Source of the DNA: Granulicella sp.
Lineage (GTDB): Bacteria; Acidobacteriota; Terriglobia; Terriglobales; Acidobacteriaceae
DNA: 40,019 nt
Reading direction: 5' to 3'
NCBI GenBank assembly: GCA_027450185.1
Contig: DAIDKF010000019.1
Coordinates: forward strand, 1-40,019
A program made the translations under genes and the position numbers. The notes beneath the pieces are model-generated. The model did no database searches. It saw only the letters and a program-made list of their open reading frames with translations, and was not told the origin of the DNA. Shown piece after piece: positions 18,466 to 26,841 of this stretch (position 1 is the first letter of the stretch; each line of letters begins with the position of its first letter).

Positions 18466-20766
18466 CTATCGGACCTTCCAACGCACGGAGAGCATTGCCA
18501 GTTTGTCGTCCATCGTCTGCAGTGGCGCTGGCTTGGACGCTGCACGCGGTATGCCGGCCCGAGCCTTCGGCTGTTGCTTTGAAGTCGCTTCTGCTGCCGG
18601 ACGTCCCATAGGAGCCATCATCGCCTTCATCGATAACGCGATGCGTTTGGTCAAAAGATCGGCGGTGAGAACCTTCACCTTCACAATCTGGCCGGCTTTG
18701 ACAGCCTCATTCGGATCCTTGATGTAGCGATTGGAGAGCTCGGAGATGTGGACCAAGCCATCTTGATGAACGCCAATATCGACGAAGGCTCCAAACTTCG
18801 TTACATTCGTCACGACTCCCTCCAACACCATGCCGGGTTGCACATCCGCAAGCTCCCGAACGCCCTCGTGGAAGGCAGGTGCCACAAACTTCTCGCGAGG
18901 ATCGCGGCCGGGCTTGCGCAACTCTTCGAGAATGTCGTTGAAAGTAAATGCTCCGGCCGCAAACTTCGATCGATCGACGCAGTCGAGCAGTTCTGGATTG
19001 GCAATGATCTGCTGAATAGGAGCTCCGAGTTCAGCGCCGATCTGCTCGACCAACGCGTAGCTCTCCGGGTGCACGGCAGTGGCGTCAAGCGGCTGCGAAC
19101 CACCCCGTATGCGCAGAAATCCTGCTGCCTGCTCGAAGGTCTTCGTCCCCACGCCTGCTACTTTTTTCAGTTGCTCACGCGAGGTAAAGCGCCCGTTCTC
19201 GTCGCGGAACTGGACGATGTTCAGCGCCATACGTTCCGTAATGCCAGCAACGTAGCGCAGCAACGTCCAGGACGACGTGTTCAGATCAACACCAACCTTG
19301 TTCACGCAACTCTCGATCGTTGCGGCCAGGGACTGCTGTAGTTGGCGTTGGTCAACATCATGCTGGTACTGCCCAACGCCGATCGATTTGGGATCGACCT
19401 TGACCAACTCCGAGAGCGGGTCCTGCAGGCGACGTGCAATCGAGATGGCTCCACGCACCGTCAAGTCAAGATCCGGGAACTCCTGCCTCGCTACATCCGA
19501 CGCCGAGTAAATGCTGGCGCCAGACTCCGACACCATCACCTTGAAGATACCGGTGAGATGTTCCTCGGCGAGAAACTCACGCACAAAGGCGTCGGTCTCT
19601 CGCGATGCAGTGCCGTTGCCAATAGCAATGGCGCGCACCTGATGCTGGCGCACAAGATGGGCCAGTGTCTGCCTGGCCTTCGCGGTCTGCCCGGTGTGGG
19701 GGTAGATGACGTCGTGCGCCAGGAACTTTCCCGTCTCGTCCACCACCGCGATCTTGCATCCAGTGCGCAGCCCCGGGTCAATGCCGAGAACCCCGATCGG
19801 ACCCGCCGGCGGTGCCAGCAACAAATTATTGAGGTTGTCCCGAAACACCTGGATCGCATCAAGGTCGGACCGTTTCTTCAACTCCAGCCGCAACTCGCTC
19901 TGGATACTCGATGACAGCAGGCGACTCCACGAATCCTCTATCGCCAGATCGAGCTGCGCAGTCCAATCGCCCTCAGGCCCGAGAATATGGCGACGCATGA
20001 TCCCCGTGGCACGCAGCGGATCAACTTCAATCATAAAGTAGAGGACAGATTCCGCCTCGCCGCGTCGAATCGCGAGCATGCGGTGCGACGGTATTGTCTT
20101 CACTGCCTCACGATAGTCGTAATACATCTTGAACTTTTCCTGCACGTCGACAGCGTCCGCAACCTTACGGCTCGCAATGACGCCCTCATCGTGCAGCATC
20201 TGACGCAAAGCCTTACGAACCTCTGCCGTATCGGCGATGCGTTCGGCAACAATATGCCTTGCCCCCTCCAGAGCATCTCCGATGCTCGCCACCTGCCTGC
20301 TCTCATCGACAAACGTGGCCGCAAACTCCAGAAGCGTCTGCGCAGCGATCTGCTGTGACCAGATATATTCCGCGAGAGGCTCAAGTCCACGGTCGCGCGC
20401 AATCGTCGCCTTGGTGCGTCGCTTGGGGCGGTAGGGAAGATATAGGTCTTCGAGTTCGCCTTTATCCAGCGTCGATTCGATCTTCTGCCGGAGCTCGTCC
20501 GTCAGCTTTTCCTGCTCCGCGATGGAGGCAAGAATACTCTCGCGTCGACTGAGAAGATCGCGATAATATTCCAGCTTCTCCTCTACATCTCGGATCTTTA
20601 CCTCATCAAGCGCTCCTGTCGCCTCTTTGCGGTAGCGCGCGATAAAAGGTACAGTTCCGCCTTCGTCGAGGAGCGTAATCGTAGCCACTAGAGAGCTCAA
20701 AGAAACGTTCAGCAGTTGGGCAATGTGCAGAAGAATTTGCGGGGAGAGGGGCCTGGAGTCATTCAT
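18466..20766 (-). CDS. tex: Tex family RNA-binding protein (transcription accessory protein)
   Basis: Cytoplasmic nucleic-acid-binding protein of 766 residues. Domains in order: N-terminal helical Tex domain (LDEGGTVPFIARYRKEATGA near residue 30, DLYLPYRPKRRTKATIARDR near 108), an RNaseH-like YqgF domain (VLGIDPGLRTGCKIAVVDET), helix-hairpin-helix repeats (SWTLLRYVAGI and RFTSREQLKKVAGVGTKTFE), and a C-terminal S1 domain (GMVLEGVVTNVTKFGAFVDI, then GVHQDGLVHISEL). The tail is basic and alanine-rich. Tex affects transcription of stress and virulence genes in several bacteria; the molecular role is not settled. ATG 20766 gives the usual MNDSRPLSPQ-like start. Downstream gene on the same strand is thiM. 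Confidence 0.95.
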   Translation of the reverse strand: MNDSRPLSPQILLHIAQLLNVSLSSLVATITLLDEGGTVPFIARYRKEATGALDEVKIRDVEEKLEYYRDLLSRRESILASIAEQEKLTDELRQKIESTLDKGELEDLYLPYRPKRRTKATIARDRGLEPLAEYIWSQQIAAQTLLEFAATFVDESRQVASIGDALEGARHIVAERIADTAEVRKALRQMLHDEGVIASRKVADAVDVQEKFKMYYDYREAVKTIPSHRMLAIRRGEAESVLYFMIEVDPLRATGIMRRHILGPEGDWTAQLDLAIEDSWSRLLSSSIQSELRLELKKRSDLDAIQVFRDNLNNLLLAPPAGPIGVLGIDPGLRTGCKIAVVDETGKFLAHDVIYPHTGQTAKARQTLAHLVRQHQVRAIAIGNGTASRETDAFVREFLAEEHLTGIFKVMVSESGASIYSASDVARQEFPDLDLTVRGAISIARRLQDPLSELVKVDPKSIGVGQYQHDVDQRQLQQSLAATIESCVNKVGVDLNTSSWTLLRYVAGITERMALNIVQFRDENGRFTSREQLKKVAGVGTKTFEQAAGFLRIRGGSQPLDATAVHPESYALVEQIGAELGAPIQQIIANPELLDCVDRSKFAAGAFTFNDILEELRKPGRDPREKFVAPAFHEGVRELADVQPGMVLEGVVTNVTKFGAFVDIGVHQDGLVHISELSNRYIKDPNEAVKAGQIVKVKVLTADLLTKRIALSMKAMMAPMGRPAAEATSKQQPKARAGIPRAASKPAPLQTMDDKLAMLSVRWKVR

Positions 20767-21130
20767 GTTCTAGACCATCGTAGTCGCTGCACAGGAGGAA
20801 AACTGAGCAGCTAGTCTCCCTGTTTAGTCTCTCGAATAAAAGACCTACCTGTTAGAGATGACCCGACGTCGCACGCTTTCGCATAGCGCGGATGCACCAG
20901 CGCCGAACACGAAACCACCTCCCCATCTCATCCAGAAACGCTCACGACAGCCGTTCCGCCCGTACCTCTCGAACCCACACTGCACCGCAAAACTCAGATG
21001 CCTCATCGATCTTCACCCCATCCTCTATGAGAGTCAGCCATCAGGGTCGGGCCGCGGAACTTGTGCTGAACCTCCCTGACACTGTCGTCATTTTCCGAGG
21101 CCAATATAGATTGAATAAGAGGACCGAGTC
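20767..21130. other. divergent intergenic region between tex and the fucosidase gene
   Basis: 364 bases carrying the promoters of both genes. CACAGGAGG near 20790 is on the plus strand and does not serve tex. Upstream of the fucosidase start I see an AT-rich patch around 21100-21120 but no clear -35/-10 pair. No repeat or RNA gene recognised. Confidence 0.4.
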
Positions 21131-22819
21131 ATGAAGCGACGCCAGATGATGATTGCATCCGCCCAGCTCGGCTTGGCCTCGGCATTGCGCTGGACGCTGC
21201 CTGCTGCATTTGCAGGGATCGCACCTGAGGCGCTGAGCGAATCTTCTGCATCCACCGTTCCGCTTGCGCTTCCCTCGGCTGATCAGATAGCGTGGCAAAA
21301 CCTCGAAGTGGGTATGTTCGTCCACTTCGCGCCAAACACCTGGCAAGACACTGAAAGCGATAACCTCACAACTCCGCTCTCCGCGATCGACCCCAGGGAT
21401 TTGGATACCGACCAATGGGCGCAGACCGCGATCAGCCTAGGCGCAAAATACATCGTGTTCGTGGCCAAGCATCAGGGCGGATTCTGCATGTGGCAGACTC
21501 CAACCACTGACTACGGCATTCGCAACACCCCATGGCAAGGAGGTCATGGCGATGTTCTCGCAGACATCGCTGCTTCATGCCGCAAATATGGGCTGAAGCT
21601 GGGAGTCTACGTCTGTCCGCGCGACGATCATTTCGGCGCGAAGACGGGTGGCATCTGTAAGACGCCCGAACTGCAGGCTCGCTACGACGCAATCTATCGT
21701 CAGCAACTCACCGAGGTCTTCTCCCGCTATGGTAAGTTGGTAGAAATCTGGTTCGACGGATCGACGGTCACGCCCGTTCGCGATCTTCTGGAAAAATATC
21801 AGCCTCATGCTATGGTCTTTCAGGACACCGCGGCGACCATTCGTTGGGTGGGCAACGAGGATGGCTTTGCTCCGAATCCCTGCTGGAATAGCATCGATCG
21901 CGCCGAGGCGCAGACCGGCACAGCCACCTCGTTGAACAGCAATCCCGATGGAGATTTCTGGATGCCAAACGAGGCCGATGTTTCCATACGTCGCCCCGAC
22001 TGGTTCTGGAGCACAAAGAACGAGAGCAAGGTATTGACCCCCAGCCAATTACTCTCCGTGTACTATCGCTCTGTCGGAAGAGGCACTCAGTTACTCCTTA
22101 ATATTCCCGCCAACCGCGACGGTCTGCTCTCAGATCCCGACTGCGCCTCGGCTAAGGCATTCGGTCTGGAAATTAAGAGACGTTTTGGAAGACCTTTGGC
22201 CGCAACCGCAGGCCATGGAACTCAGGTGACACTGACTCTGGACGCTCCCGTCCTGGTGGATACCATCATCGTGCAGGAAGACATTGCCAAGGGTGAGCGT
22301 GTACGCCAGTATCGCATCGAAGGCCGCGTCCACAATGGCTGGCAGGTGCTTGGCGACGGCACCTCCATCGGTCATAAGCGCATCCAGCCTGTCGGCCCGG
22401 TCACAGTGGATGCCCTACGCATCGTGACGATCAGAAGCGTGGGGACACCGGTCTTCCGAACTGTGGCCCTCTTCCGCACCGGCGTGCCGCCGCCGAGTGA
22501 CTGGAACGCCGCCCCGAAAGTCTGGGCAATGAACCTCGTCGGTCGTTGGAGTAACCACATCTTCTCCCTTGACTTGACTTCAAAAATCGACAGCGCAAGG
22601 CAGTATCGCCTTCGATTTGTCCCCACTAACGGCACCGTCACCTACCTCAAGGACGTCGTGCTCAAGCTGCACGATGTTGTGGAGCCTAACTTCACCACAT
22701 CGGTTAAAGGTAAATCGGACGAACTGATTCTCAACATTACTGGCGTGGCGGAAACCGTACAAGTGAGCGGACAGGTTGGCGGAGCCGCCAACGGTGAGAT
22801 CCTGCTGCAAAAGCTTTGA
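21131..22819 (+). CDS. exported alpha-L-fucosidase, glycoside hydrolase family 29, with C-terminal carbohydrate-binding-like domain
   Basis: Hydrolyses alpha-linked L-fucose by a retaining mechanism. The N-terminus is a signal peptide, MKRRQMMIASAQLGLASALR, to about residue 28 (AAFA). The catalytic barrel carries VGMFVHFAPNTWQ, AKYIVFVAKHQGGFCMWQT, DVLADIAASCRKYGLKLGVY and the nucleophile motif KLVEIWFDGS with Asp209. RGTQLLLNIPANRDGLL closes the barrel. From about residue 350 a beta-rich discoidin-like region follows (LDAPVLVDTIIVQEDIAKGE), then a further beta domain to residue 562. The layout matches GH29 subfamily B-like bacterial enzymes. ATG 21131 is preceded by GAGGACCGAG. Together with the GH78 gene it points to scavenging of deoxyhexoses; no transporter or fucose catabolic genes are adjacent. 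Confidence 0.93.
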   Translation: MKRRQMMIASAQLGLASALRWTLPAAFAGIAPEALSESSASTVPLALPSADQIAWQNLEVGMFVHFAPNTWQDTESDNLTTPLSAIDPRDLDTDQWAQTAISLGAKYIVFVAKHQGGFCMWQTPTTDYGIRNTPWQGGHGDVLADIAASCRKYGLKLGVYVCPRDDHFGAKTGGICKTPELQARYDAIYRQQLTEVFSRYGKLVEIWFDGSTVTPVRDLLEKYQPHAMVFQDTAATIRWVGNEDGFAPNPCWNSIDRAEAQTGTATSLNSNPDGDFWMPNEADVSIRRPDWFWSTKNESKVLTPSQLLSVYYRSVGRGTQLLLNIPANRDGLLSDPDCASAKAFGLEIKRRFGRPLAATAGHGTQVTLTLDAPVLVDTIIVQEDIAKGERVRQYRIEGRVHNGWQVLGDGTSIGHKRIQPVGPVTVDALRIVTIRSVGTPVFRTVALFRTGVPPPSDWNAAPKVWAMNLVGRWSNHIFSLDLTSKIDSARQYRLRFVPTNGTVTYLKDVVLKLHDVVEPNFTTSVKGKSDELILNITGVAETVQVSGQVGGAANGEILLQKL

Positions 22820-22839
22820 TATATGCCTTCAGCGTCGGA

Positions 22840-22900
22840 GCGCATTGCTTTGATTAGCGAAATCAAGTAGGATCATTGATCCAGCAGGGAAGCAATGCGC
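22840..22900. repeat. inverted repeat able to fold as a three-way junction
   Basis: Perfect 11-base arms GCGCATTGCTT (22840-22850) and AAGCAATGCGC (22890-22900) enclose two further perfect hairpins: TGATT/AATCA (22851-22855 with 22861-22865, loop AGCGA) and GGATCA/TGATCC (22870-22875 with 22877-22882). It lies between the fucosidase stop and the stop of a small minus-strand frame, so it could be a bidirectional terminator or the remnant end of a small mobile repeat. No T-tract follows. Confidence 0.55.
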
Positions 22901-23161
22901 TTAGGCGGCATAGGCAATATCTTTCTGAAGAAGTAATTTTTGCACTCGCTCGGGCTGCATCTGGATGCGGCGCAGGGGCTTGGCGCGGCGGTCGGCCAGC
23001 CGTGCCAGGCACATACCGTTGCCCCAGGCCGACCCTGTGGCGTGGCCAGCGCGACCGGCCTCCAGCAGTTGCACCCCAGCAGCAACTTCATCTGAATCAG
23101 CGCCCGATCCGTCATCGATAAATGCTCGCAGCTCCTTTACATGCCACAACTTACATGCCAC
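22901..23161 (-). CDS. small orphan reading frame, possibly a decayed gene
   Basis: 86 residues from a GTG at 23161, with GGAGG just upstream. Not recognised. The C-terminal part (RLADRRAKPLRRIQMQPERV, then QKLLLQKDIAYAA) uses the G/C-rich codons of neighbouring genes and looks coding. A second frame, ATG 23115 to stop at 22873 (MTDRALIQMKLLLG at its start), also looks partly coding, which suggests that an indel has split one original gene. A 14-base tandem duplication sits exactly at the 5' end and creates two ATG-TAA dead starts. It may be debris of an element inserted next to tRNA-Ser. Whether any protein is made is doubtful. Confidence 0.3.
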   Translation of the reverse strand: MACKLWHVKELRAFIDDGSGADSDEVAAGVQLLEAGRAGHATGSAWGNGMCLARLADRRAKPLRRIQMQPERVQKLLLQKDIAYAA

Positions 23162-23164
23162 AAC
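23137..23164. repeat. 14-bp tandem duplication
   Basis: TTACATGCCACAAC occurs twice head to tail (23137-23150 and 23151-23164). The unit is not a multiple of three, so it shifts frame in any gene crossing it. It overlaps the start of the small minus-strand frame. Confidence 0.85.
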
Positions 23165-23310
23165 TCCTCCGCAAATAGAGTTTGTTACGCTTGGTGTTTA
23201 AGTCTAACTAGTTTTTCTTGGATGACATTGGACATACAAGGGCATAAAGCCAGTATTTTCTATACTTCGTGTCCATCTGCGGATATCTTCGGATCTTCTA
23301 AAAAAGAAGA

Positions 23311-23402
23311 TGGCGGAGAGTGGGGGATTCGAACCCCCGGTAGAACTTTCGTCCTACAACGGTTTAGCAAACCGCCGCCTTCAGCCACTCGGCCAACTCT
23401 CC
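23311..23402 (-). tRNA. tRNA-Ser (anticodon GCT)
   Basis: Minus strand. The acceptor stem GGAGAGT (23402-23396) pairs with ACTCTCC. The D-arm reads GGCCGAGTGGCTGAAGGC, the anticodon loop TTTGCTAAA gives GCT for AGC/AGU codons, and a long variable arm (class II tRNA) precedes the T-arm GGGGGTTCGAATCCCCC. After discriminator G the CCA end is encoded (23313-23311). Length is 92 bases. Downstream (below 23311) an A/T-rich hairpin ATCTTCT/AGAAGAT follows and may be the terminator or processing signal. The stretch 23165-23310 otherwise shows no gene. Confidence 0.97.
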
Positions 23403-23594
23403 TGCGGGGTAGACCCTGATTATAGCCTGTGACACCGCGCCGTGCGAACCTGCAACTCACCACCTGCACAGATTTAGCGATACATTGCAAAGAGCATCGT
23501 CCGCATCCCTTTCCAGGAGCCCCTCGCCATAGACGTCGCCACGATCCCGGCCACCACTCGCCGCACACGCCGCAGCCTGCCTGCGCGAAGCAGA

Positions 23595-24887
23595 ATGCGT
23601 CTGCTGCCGCTGCTCGGAGCCACCTATTTCATGGTTGCCGGCGGCCCATACGGCTTGGAAGACATCATCGGCAAGGCCGGCTACTGGCGAGCCCTGCTCA
23701 TGCTGGCCATCATTCCCCTCATCTGGAGTCTACCCACCTCCATGATGGTCGGCGAACTAGCCAGCTCCATTCCCGCCGAAGGTGGCTTCTACGTCTGGGT
23801 TCGTCGCGCCATGGGCCCCTTCTGGGGCTTTCAGGAGGCATGGCTCTCACTCGCCGCCAGCGTCTTTGACATGGCCATCTACCCCACCATCTTCGTCCTC
23901 TATCTCAGCCGCTTAGCACCTGCATGGACGTTGGGCTACCGCGGAACACTCTGGGCGCTCGCCGTCGTCCTCGGCTGCGCACTCTGGAATCTCACCGGCG
24001 CCAAGGCCGTCGGCCAGTCTTCCGTCGCTCTCTTCTGCGTACTTCTGGCGCCCTTCGTCGTGCTCATCGCCGCAGGCCTCTGGGCCTGGCATGGTCACGG
24101 CTCAGGCGCACTGTTCCACTCCGTCGGAGCCCCCGATCTCGCTGGCGCCATCTCCGTCACCATGTGGAACTACATGGGCTGGGACAACGCCAGCACTGTC
24201 GCGCAGGAGGTCGAAGACCCTCAGCACAACTATCCCCGCGCCATGCTTGGCGCAACCGCACTCGTTGCCTTCACCTACATTCTTCCACTCGCCGCCGTAG
24301 CCCTCGCCGGCCTCGCCCCCGGCCAGTTCTCCACCGGCGCATGGACCAACGCCGCCCGCACCCTCGCCGGTCCCGTCCTCGCTCTCGCGGTTGTCGCCGG
24401 GGGCATGATCAACGGCGTCGGCATGTTCAACCCTCTCATGATGAGCGTCACCCGCGTTCCCTTCGCCATGGCCGAAGACGGTCAGGCTCCGCAGGTGCTC
24501 TTGCGCCGCAACAAGCTTGGCGTACCCTGGGTCAGCGTGATCGCATGCGCCGTCATCTGGGCGCTGGCCCTGCGCTTCACCTTCGAGCGGCTCATCTCCA
24601 TCGACCTCGTCCTGTACGGCGCAGCGCTGCTACTGGAGTTCATCGCGCTCGTCGTCCTGCGCCGCCGCGAACCCAATCTCGTCCGTCCCTTCCGCGTTCC
24701 CGGCGGAACCGCCGGCACCATCGCCGCAGGCGTCGGTCCAACCCTCCTGATCGCCTTTGCTCTCTGGGCAGCCCGCGACGAGCACGTCCTCGGCCTCAAC
24801 GCACTGCTCTTCTCCGCAGCGGTCGCCGTATCCGGAGCCCTGGCCTACGCCGCAGCCGGGTTCCTCCGCAAGCGCCGCTGCCCCTGA
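23595..24887 (+). CDS. APC-superfamily permease, resembling polyamine uptake (PUT) transporters
   Basis: Integral membrane transporter with about 12 spans in 430 residues. The opening ATYFMVAGGPYGLEDIIGKAG is the substrate-binding GGP/YG loop of span 1, and PLIWSLPTSMMVGELASSIP with AEGGFYVWVRRAMGPFWGFQ recalls plant and protozoan PUT polyamine/proton symporters more than ordinary bacterial amino-acid permeases. Later WNYMGWDNASTVAQEVEDPQ is the conserved span-6 region. Substrate (polyamine or amino acid) is inferred from these motifs only. The start is not certain: ATG 23595 lacks a ribosome binding site, and the frame is open upstream to an AGGAG at 23515-23519 without an ordinary start codon. 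Convergent with ppa, 73 bases apart. Confidence 0.85.
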   Translation: MRLLPLLGATYFMVAGGPYGLEDIIGKAGYWRALLMLAIIPLIWSLPTSMMVGELASSIPAEGGFYVWVRRAMGPFWGFQEAWLSLAASVFDMAIYPTIFVLYLSRLAPAWTLGYRGTLWALAVVLGCALWNLTGAKAVGQSSVALFCVLLAPFVVLIAAGLWAWHGHGSGALFHSVGAPDLAGAISVTMWNYMGWDNASTVAQEVEDPQHNYPRAMLGATALVAFTYILPLAAVALAGLAPGQFSTGAWTNAARTLAGPVLALAVVAGGMINGVGMFNPLMMSVTRVPFAMAEDGQAPQVLLRRNKLGVPWVSVIACAVIWALALRFTFERLISIDLVLYGAALLLEFIALVVLRRREPNLVRPFRVPGGTAGTIAAGVGPTLLIAFALWAARDEHVLGLNALLFSAAVAVSGALAYAAAGFLRKRRCP

Positions 24888-24960
24888 TCAAAAGCGTGGC
24901 CCGCAAGCGCAGCTTCCGCTGCAACCCACGAGCCACCGCTATCACGCAGAGGATGCAAAC

Positions 24961-25497
24961 CTAACTCTTGCTCTTCTTCCGATCCTCAAACGCAGCCTGC
25001 GCCTTGGTGATAATCTCTCTCGCCGCCGCCGCATCCTTCCACCCGCGCACCTCCACCCGCTTCCCTTCAAGGTCTTTGTAGATCGAGAAGAAGTGCTTGA
25101 TCTCCTTCAAAATATGCGGATATACCTCGGAGTATTCGCTGACGTTCTTATACCGCGGATTACTCTCGCCCACCGCCAGAATCTTCTCATCCGGCTGCCC
25201 CTGGTCGATCATATCCAGCACGCCGATCGGACGCACCTCCAGCACGCAGCCCGTGAAGCTCGGCGTATCCACCAGTACCAGCACATCCAGCGGATCACCA
25301 TCCTCAGCCAGTGTGCCGGGGATAAACCCATAGTCTCCCGGATAGTGAACCGGAGAAAACAAATTGCGGTCCAGCCGAAAGACGTGCAGCTTCTTGTCGT
25401 ACTCATATTTGTTGATGCCGTCCAGCGGAATCTCAATCACGGCATTGACCAGCTCGGGGGCGTTCTCGCCCACCGGAAGCTCAAGATAATTCACCAT
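24961..25497 (-). CDS. ppa: inorganic pyrophosphatase, family I
   Basis: Hydrolyses pyrophosphate and drives biosynthetic reactions in the cytoplasm. 178 residues from ATG 25497, the family's length. Seen: ELVNAVIEIPLDGINKYEYD, PVHYPGDYGFIPGTLAEDGD and PLDVLVLVDTPSF, which includes the signature D-x-D-P-x-D-x2 metal site (DGDPLDVL), and later ESNPRYKNVSEYSEV. The frame is open 93 bases further upstream, but MVNYLELPVGENAP is the conserved start. The gene is divergent from hemE with a 211-base shared promoter region. Confidence 0.96.
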   Translation of the reverse strand: MVNYLELPVGENAPELVNAVIEIPLDGINKYEYDKKLHVFRLDRNLFSPVHYPGDYGFIPGTLAEDGDPLDVLVLVDTPSFTGCVLEVRPIGVLDMIDQGQPDEKILAVGESNPRYKNVSEYSEVYPHILKEIKHFFSIYKDLEGKRVEVRGWKDAAAAREIITKAQAAFEDRKKSKS

Positions 25498-25708
25498 AGC
25501 GTTAAACGTCTCTTCTTCTCTCGGCGATTTCAAACCACGCACAACTCGGTCGTGCCTGCTGCTACTCCAGCAACGGCACCCTCCAGACAATTCACATCCG
25601 CGCGCGAGGTTCTACAAATAGTCTACCGTTACCCGCCCACCATCGCACCCCATCACAGCGCCAGAGGTCCTCAAGATGCTAGGCTGAAAGGCGGGAGTCC
25701 GATCCACT

Positions 25709-26830
25709 TTGACCGAATCTACCGCATCATCTGCAACCCTCGCTCTGCATCCAGAGGGCACCAGCCGCTTCGTGCGTGCCTGCCTCCGCCAGCCCGTTGA
25801 CCGCACCCCCGTATGGTTCCTGCGTCAGGCCGGCCGTTACATGCCCGAGTACATGGCCGTGCGTAAGCACCACACCCTGCTCGACATCTGCCGCACCCCC
25901 GACATCGCCGCCGAAGTCACCATCACCGCCGCCGAGCGCCTCGGTGTCGACGCCGCCATCATCTTCGCCGACCTCCTCCTTCCTCTCACACCCATGGGCC
26001 TCGACTTCGAGTTCGTCGCCGGTGAAGGCCCGCAGGTCCATACCCCCATCCGTTCGCTCCAGCACATCCAGGCCCTCCGCACCGATCGCGTCGACGACCT
26101 CAGCTACGTCGCCAGGGCCATCGAAAAAGTAGCTGCCCACTTTGCCATGCCCCGCCCTGACGGCGACCGCCTCGGCATCATCGGCTTCTGCGGCGCTCCC
26201 TTCACCCTCGCCAGCTACATGATCGAAGGCGGCAGCTCGCGCAACTACGTCGACACCAAGAAGATGATGTACGCCAACGATGGTGCATGGCCGCTGCTCA
26301 TGGAAAAGCTCAACACCGTCCTCGTCGCCTACGCCCGGCAGCAGGTCGAAGCCGGTGCTGACTGCATCCAGATCTTCGACTCATGGATCGGCGCGCTCTC
26401 CGTCACTGACTATCGTCAGTATTGCCTCGCCCCCTCCACCGACCTTGTCCAACGCATCAAGGCCCTCGGCGTCCCCGTCATCTACTTCGGTGTCGACACC
26501 GCCTCCATGCTCTCCTCCATGGCCGAGACCACCGCCGATGTCATCGGCCTCGACTGGCGCACCCCCCTCGACGAAGGCTGGCGCTCCATCGGTCCCGGCT
26601 CTGCCGTCCAGGGCAACCTCGACCCCATCACCCTCTTTGCCCCCCTCGACGTCCTCGAGTCCCGCGTTCGAGAAGTCCTCACGCTAGCCGACGGACGTCC
26701 CGGCCACATCTTCAACCTCGGCCACGGCATCGTGCCCGGTACGCCTGTCGACAGCGTCATTCAGGTCGTCGAGTGGGTCAGGCAGTTCAGCATTGCGAAG
26801 CACGCGCCCGCCCACGCCACCACCAGATAA
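25709..26830 (+). CDS. hemE: uroporphyrinogen decarboxylase
   Basis: Decarboxylates the four acetate side chains of uroporphyrinogen III to give coproporphyrinogen III in heme synthesis. The signature PVWFLRQAGRYMPEY (about residues 34-48) is intact, followed by ADLLLPLTPMGLDFEF, IIGFCGAPFTLASYMIEGG, ADCIQIFDSWIGALS and GHGIVPGTPVDSV near the end. 373 residues fits. The start is a TTG at 25709 with GGGAG 11 bases upstream. No better ATG precedes the conserved core. hemH follows 11 bases later, so the two are one transcription unit. Confidence 0.96.
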   Translation: MTESTASSATLALHPEGTSRFVRACLRQPVDRTPVWFLRQAGRYMPEYMAVRKHHTLLDICRTPDIAAEVTITAAERLGVDAAIIFADLLLPLTPMGLDFEFVAGEGPQVHTPIRSLQHIQALRTDRVDDLSYVARAIEKVAAHFAMPRPDGDRLGIIGFCGAPFTLASYMIEGGSSRNYVDTKKMMYANDGAWPLLMEKLNTVLVAYARQQVEAGADCIQIFDSWIGALSVTDYRQYCLAPSTDLVQRIKALGVPVIYFGVDTASMLSSMAETTADVIGLDWRTPLDEGWRSIGPGSAVQGNLDPITLFAPLDVLESRVREVLTLADGRPGHIFNLGHGIVPGTPVDSVIQVVEWVRQFSIAKHAPAHATTR

Positions 26831-26841
26831 TCGGGGAGAAC

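Noticed and set aside
23311-23402. tRNA-Ser as a proven attachment site
   Set aside because: I saw no second copy of the tRNA 3' end in the window and no integrase gene, so insertion history remains only a suggestion.
24890-24960. GCAGC/GCTGC hairpin between the permease and ppa as terminator
   Set aside because: Only a five-base stem with no T-run on either side; too weak to annotate.
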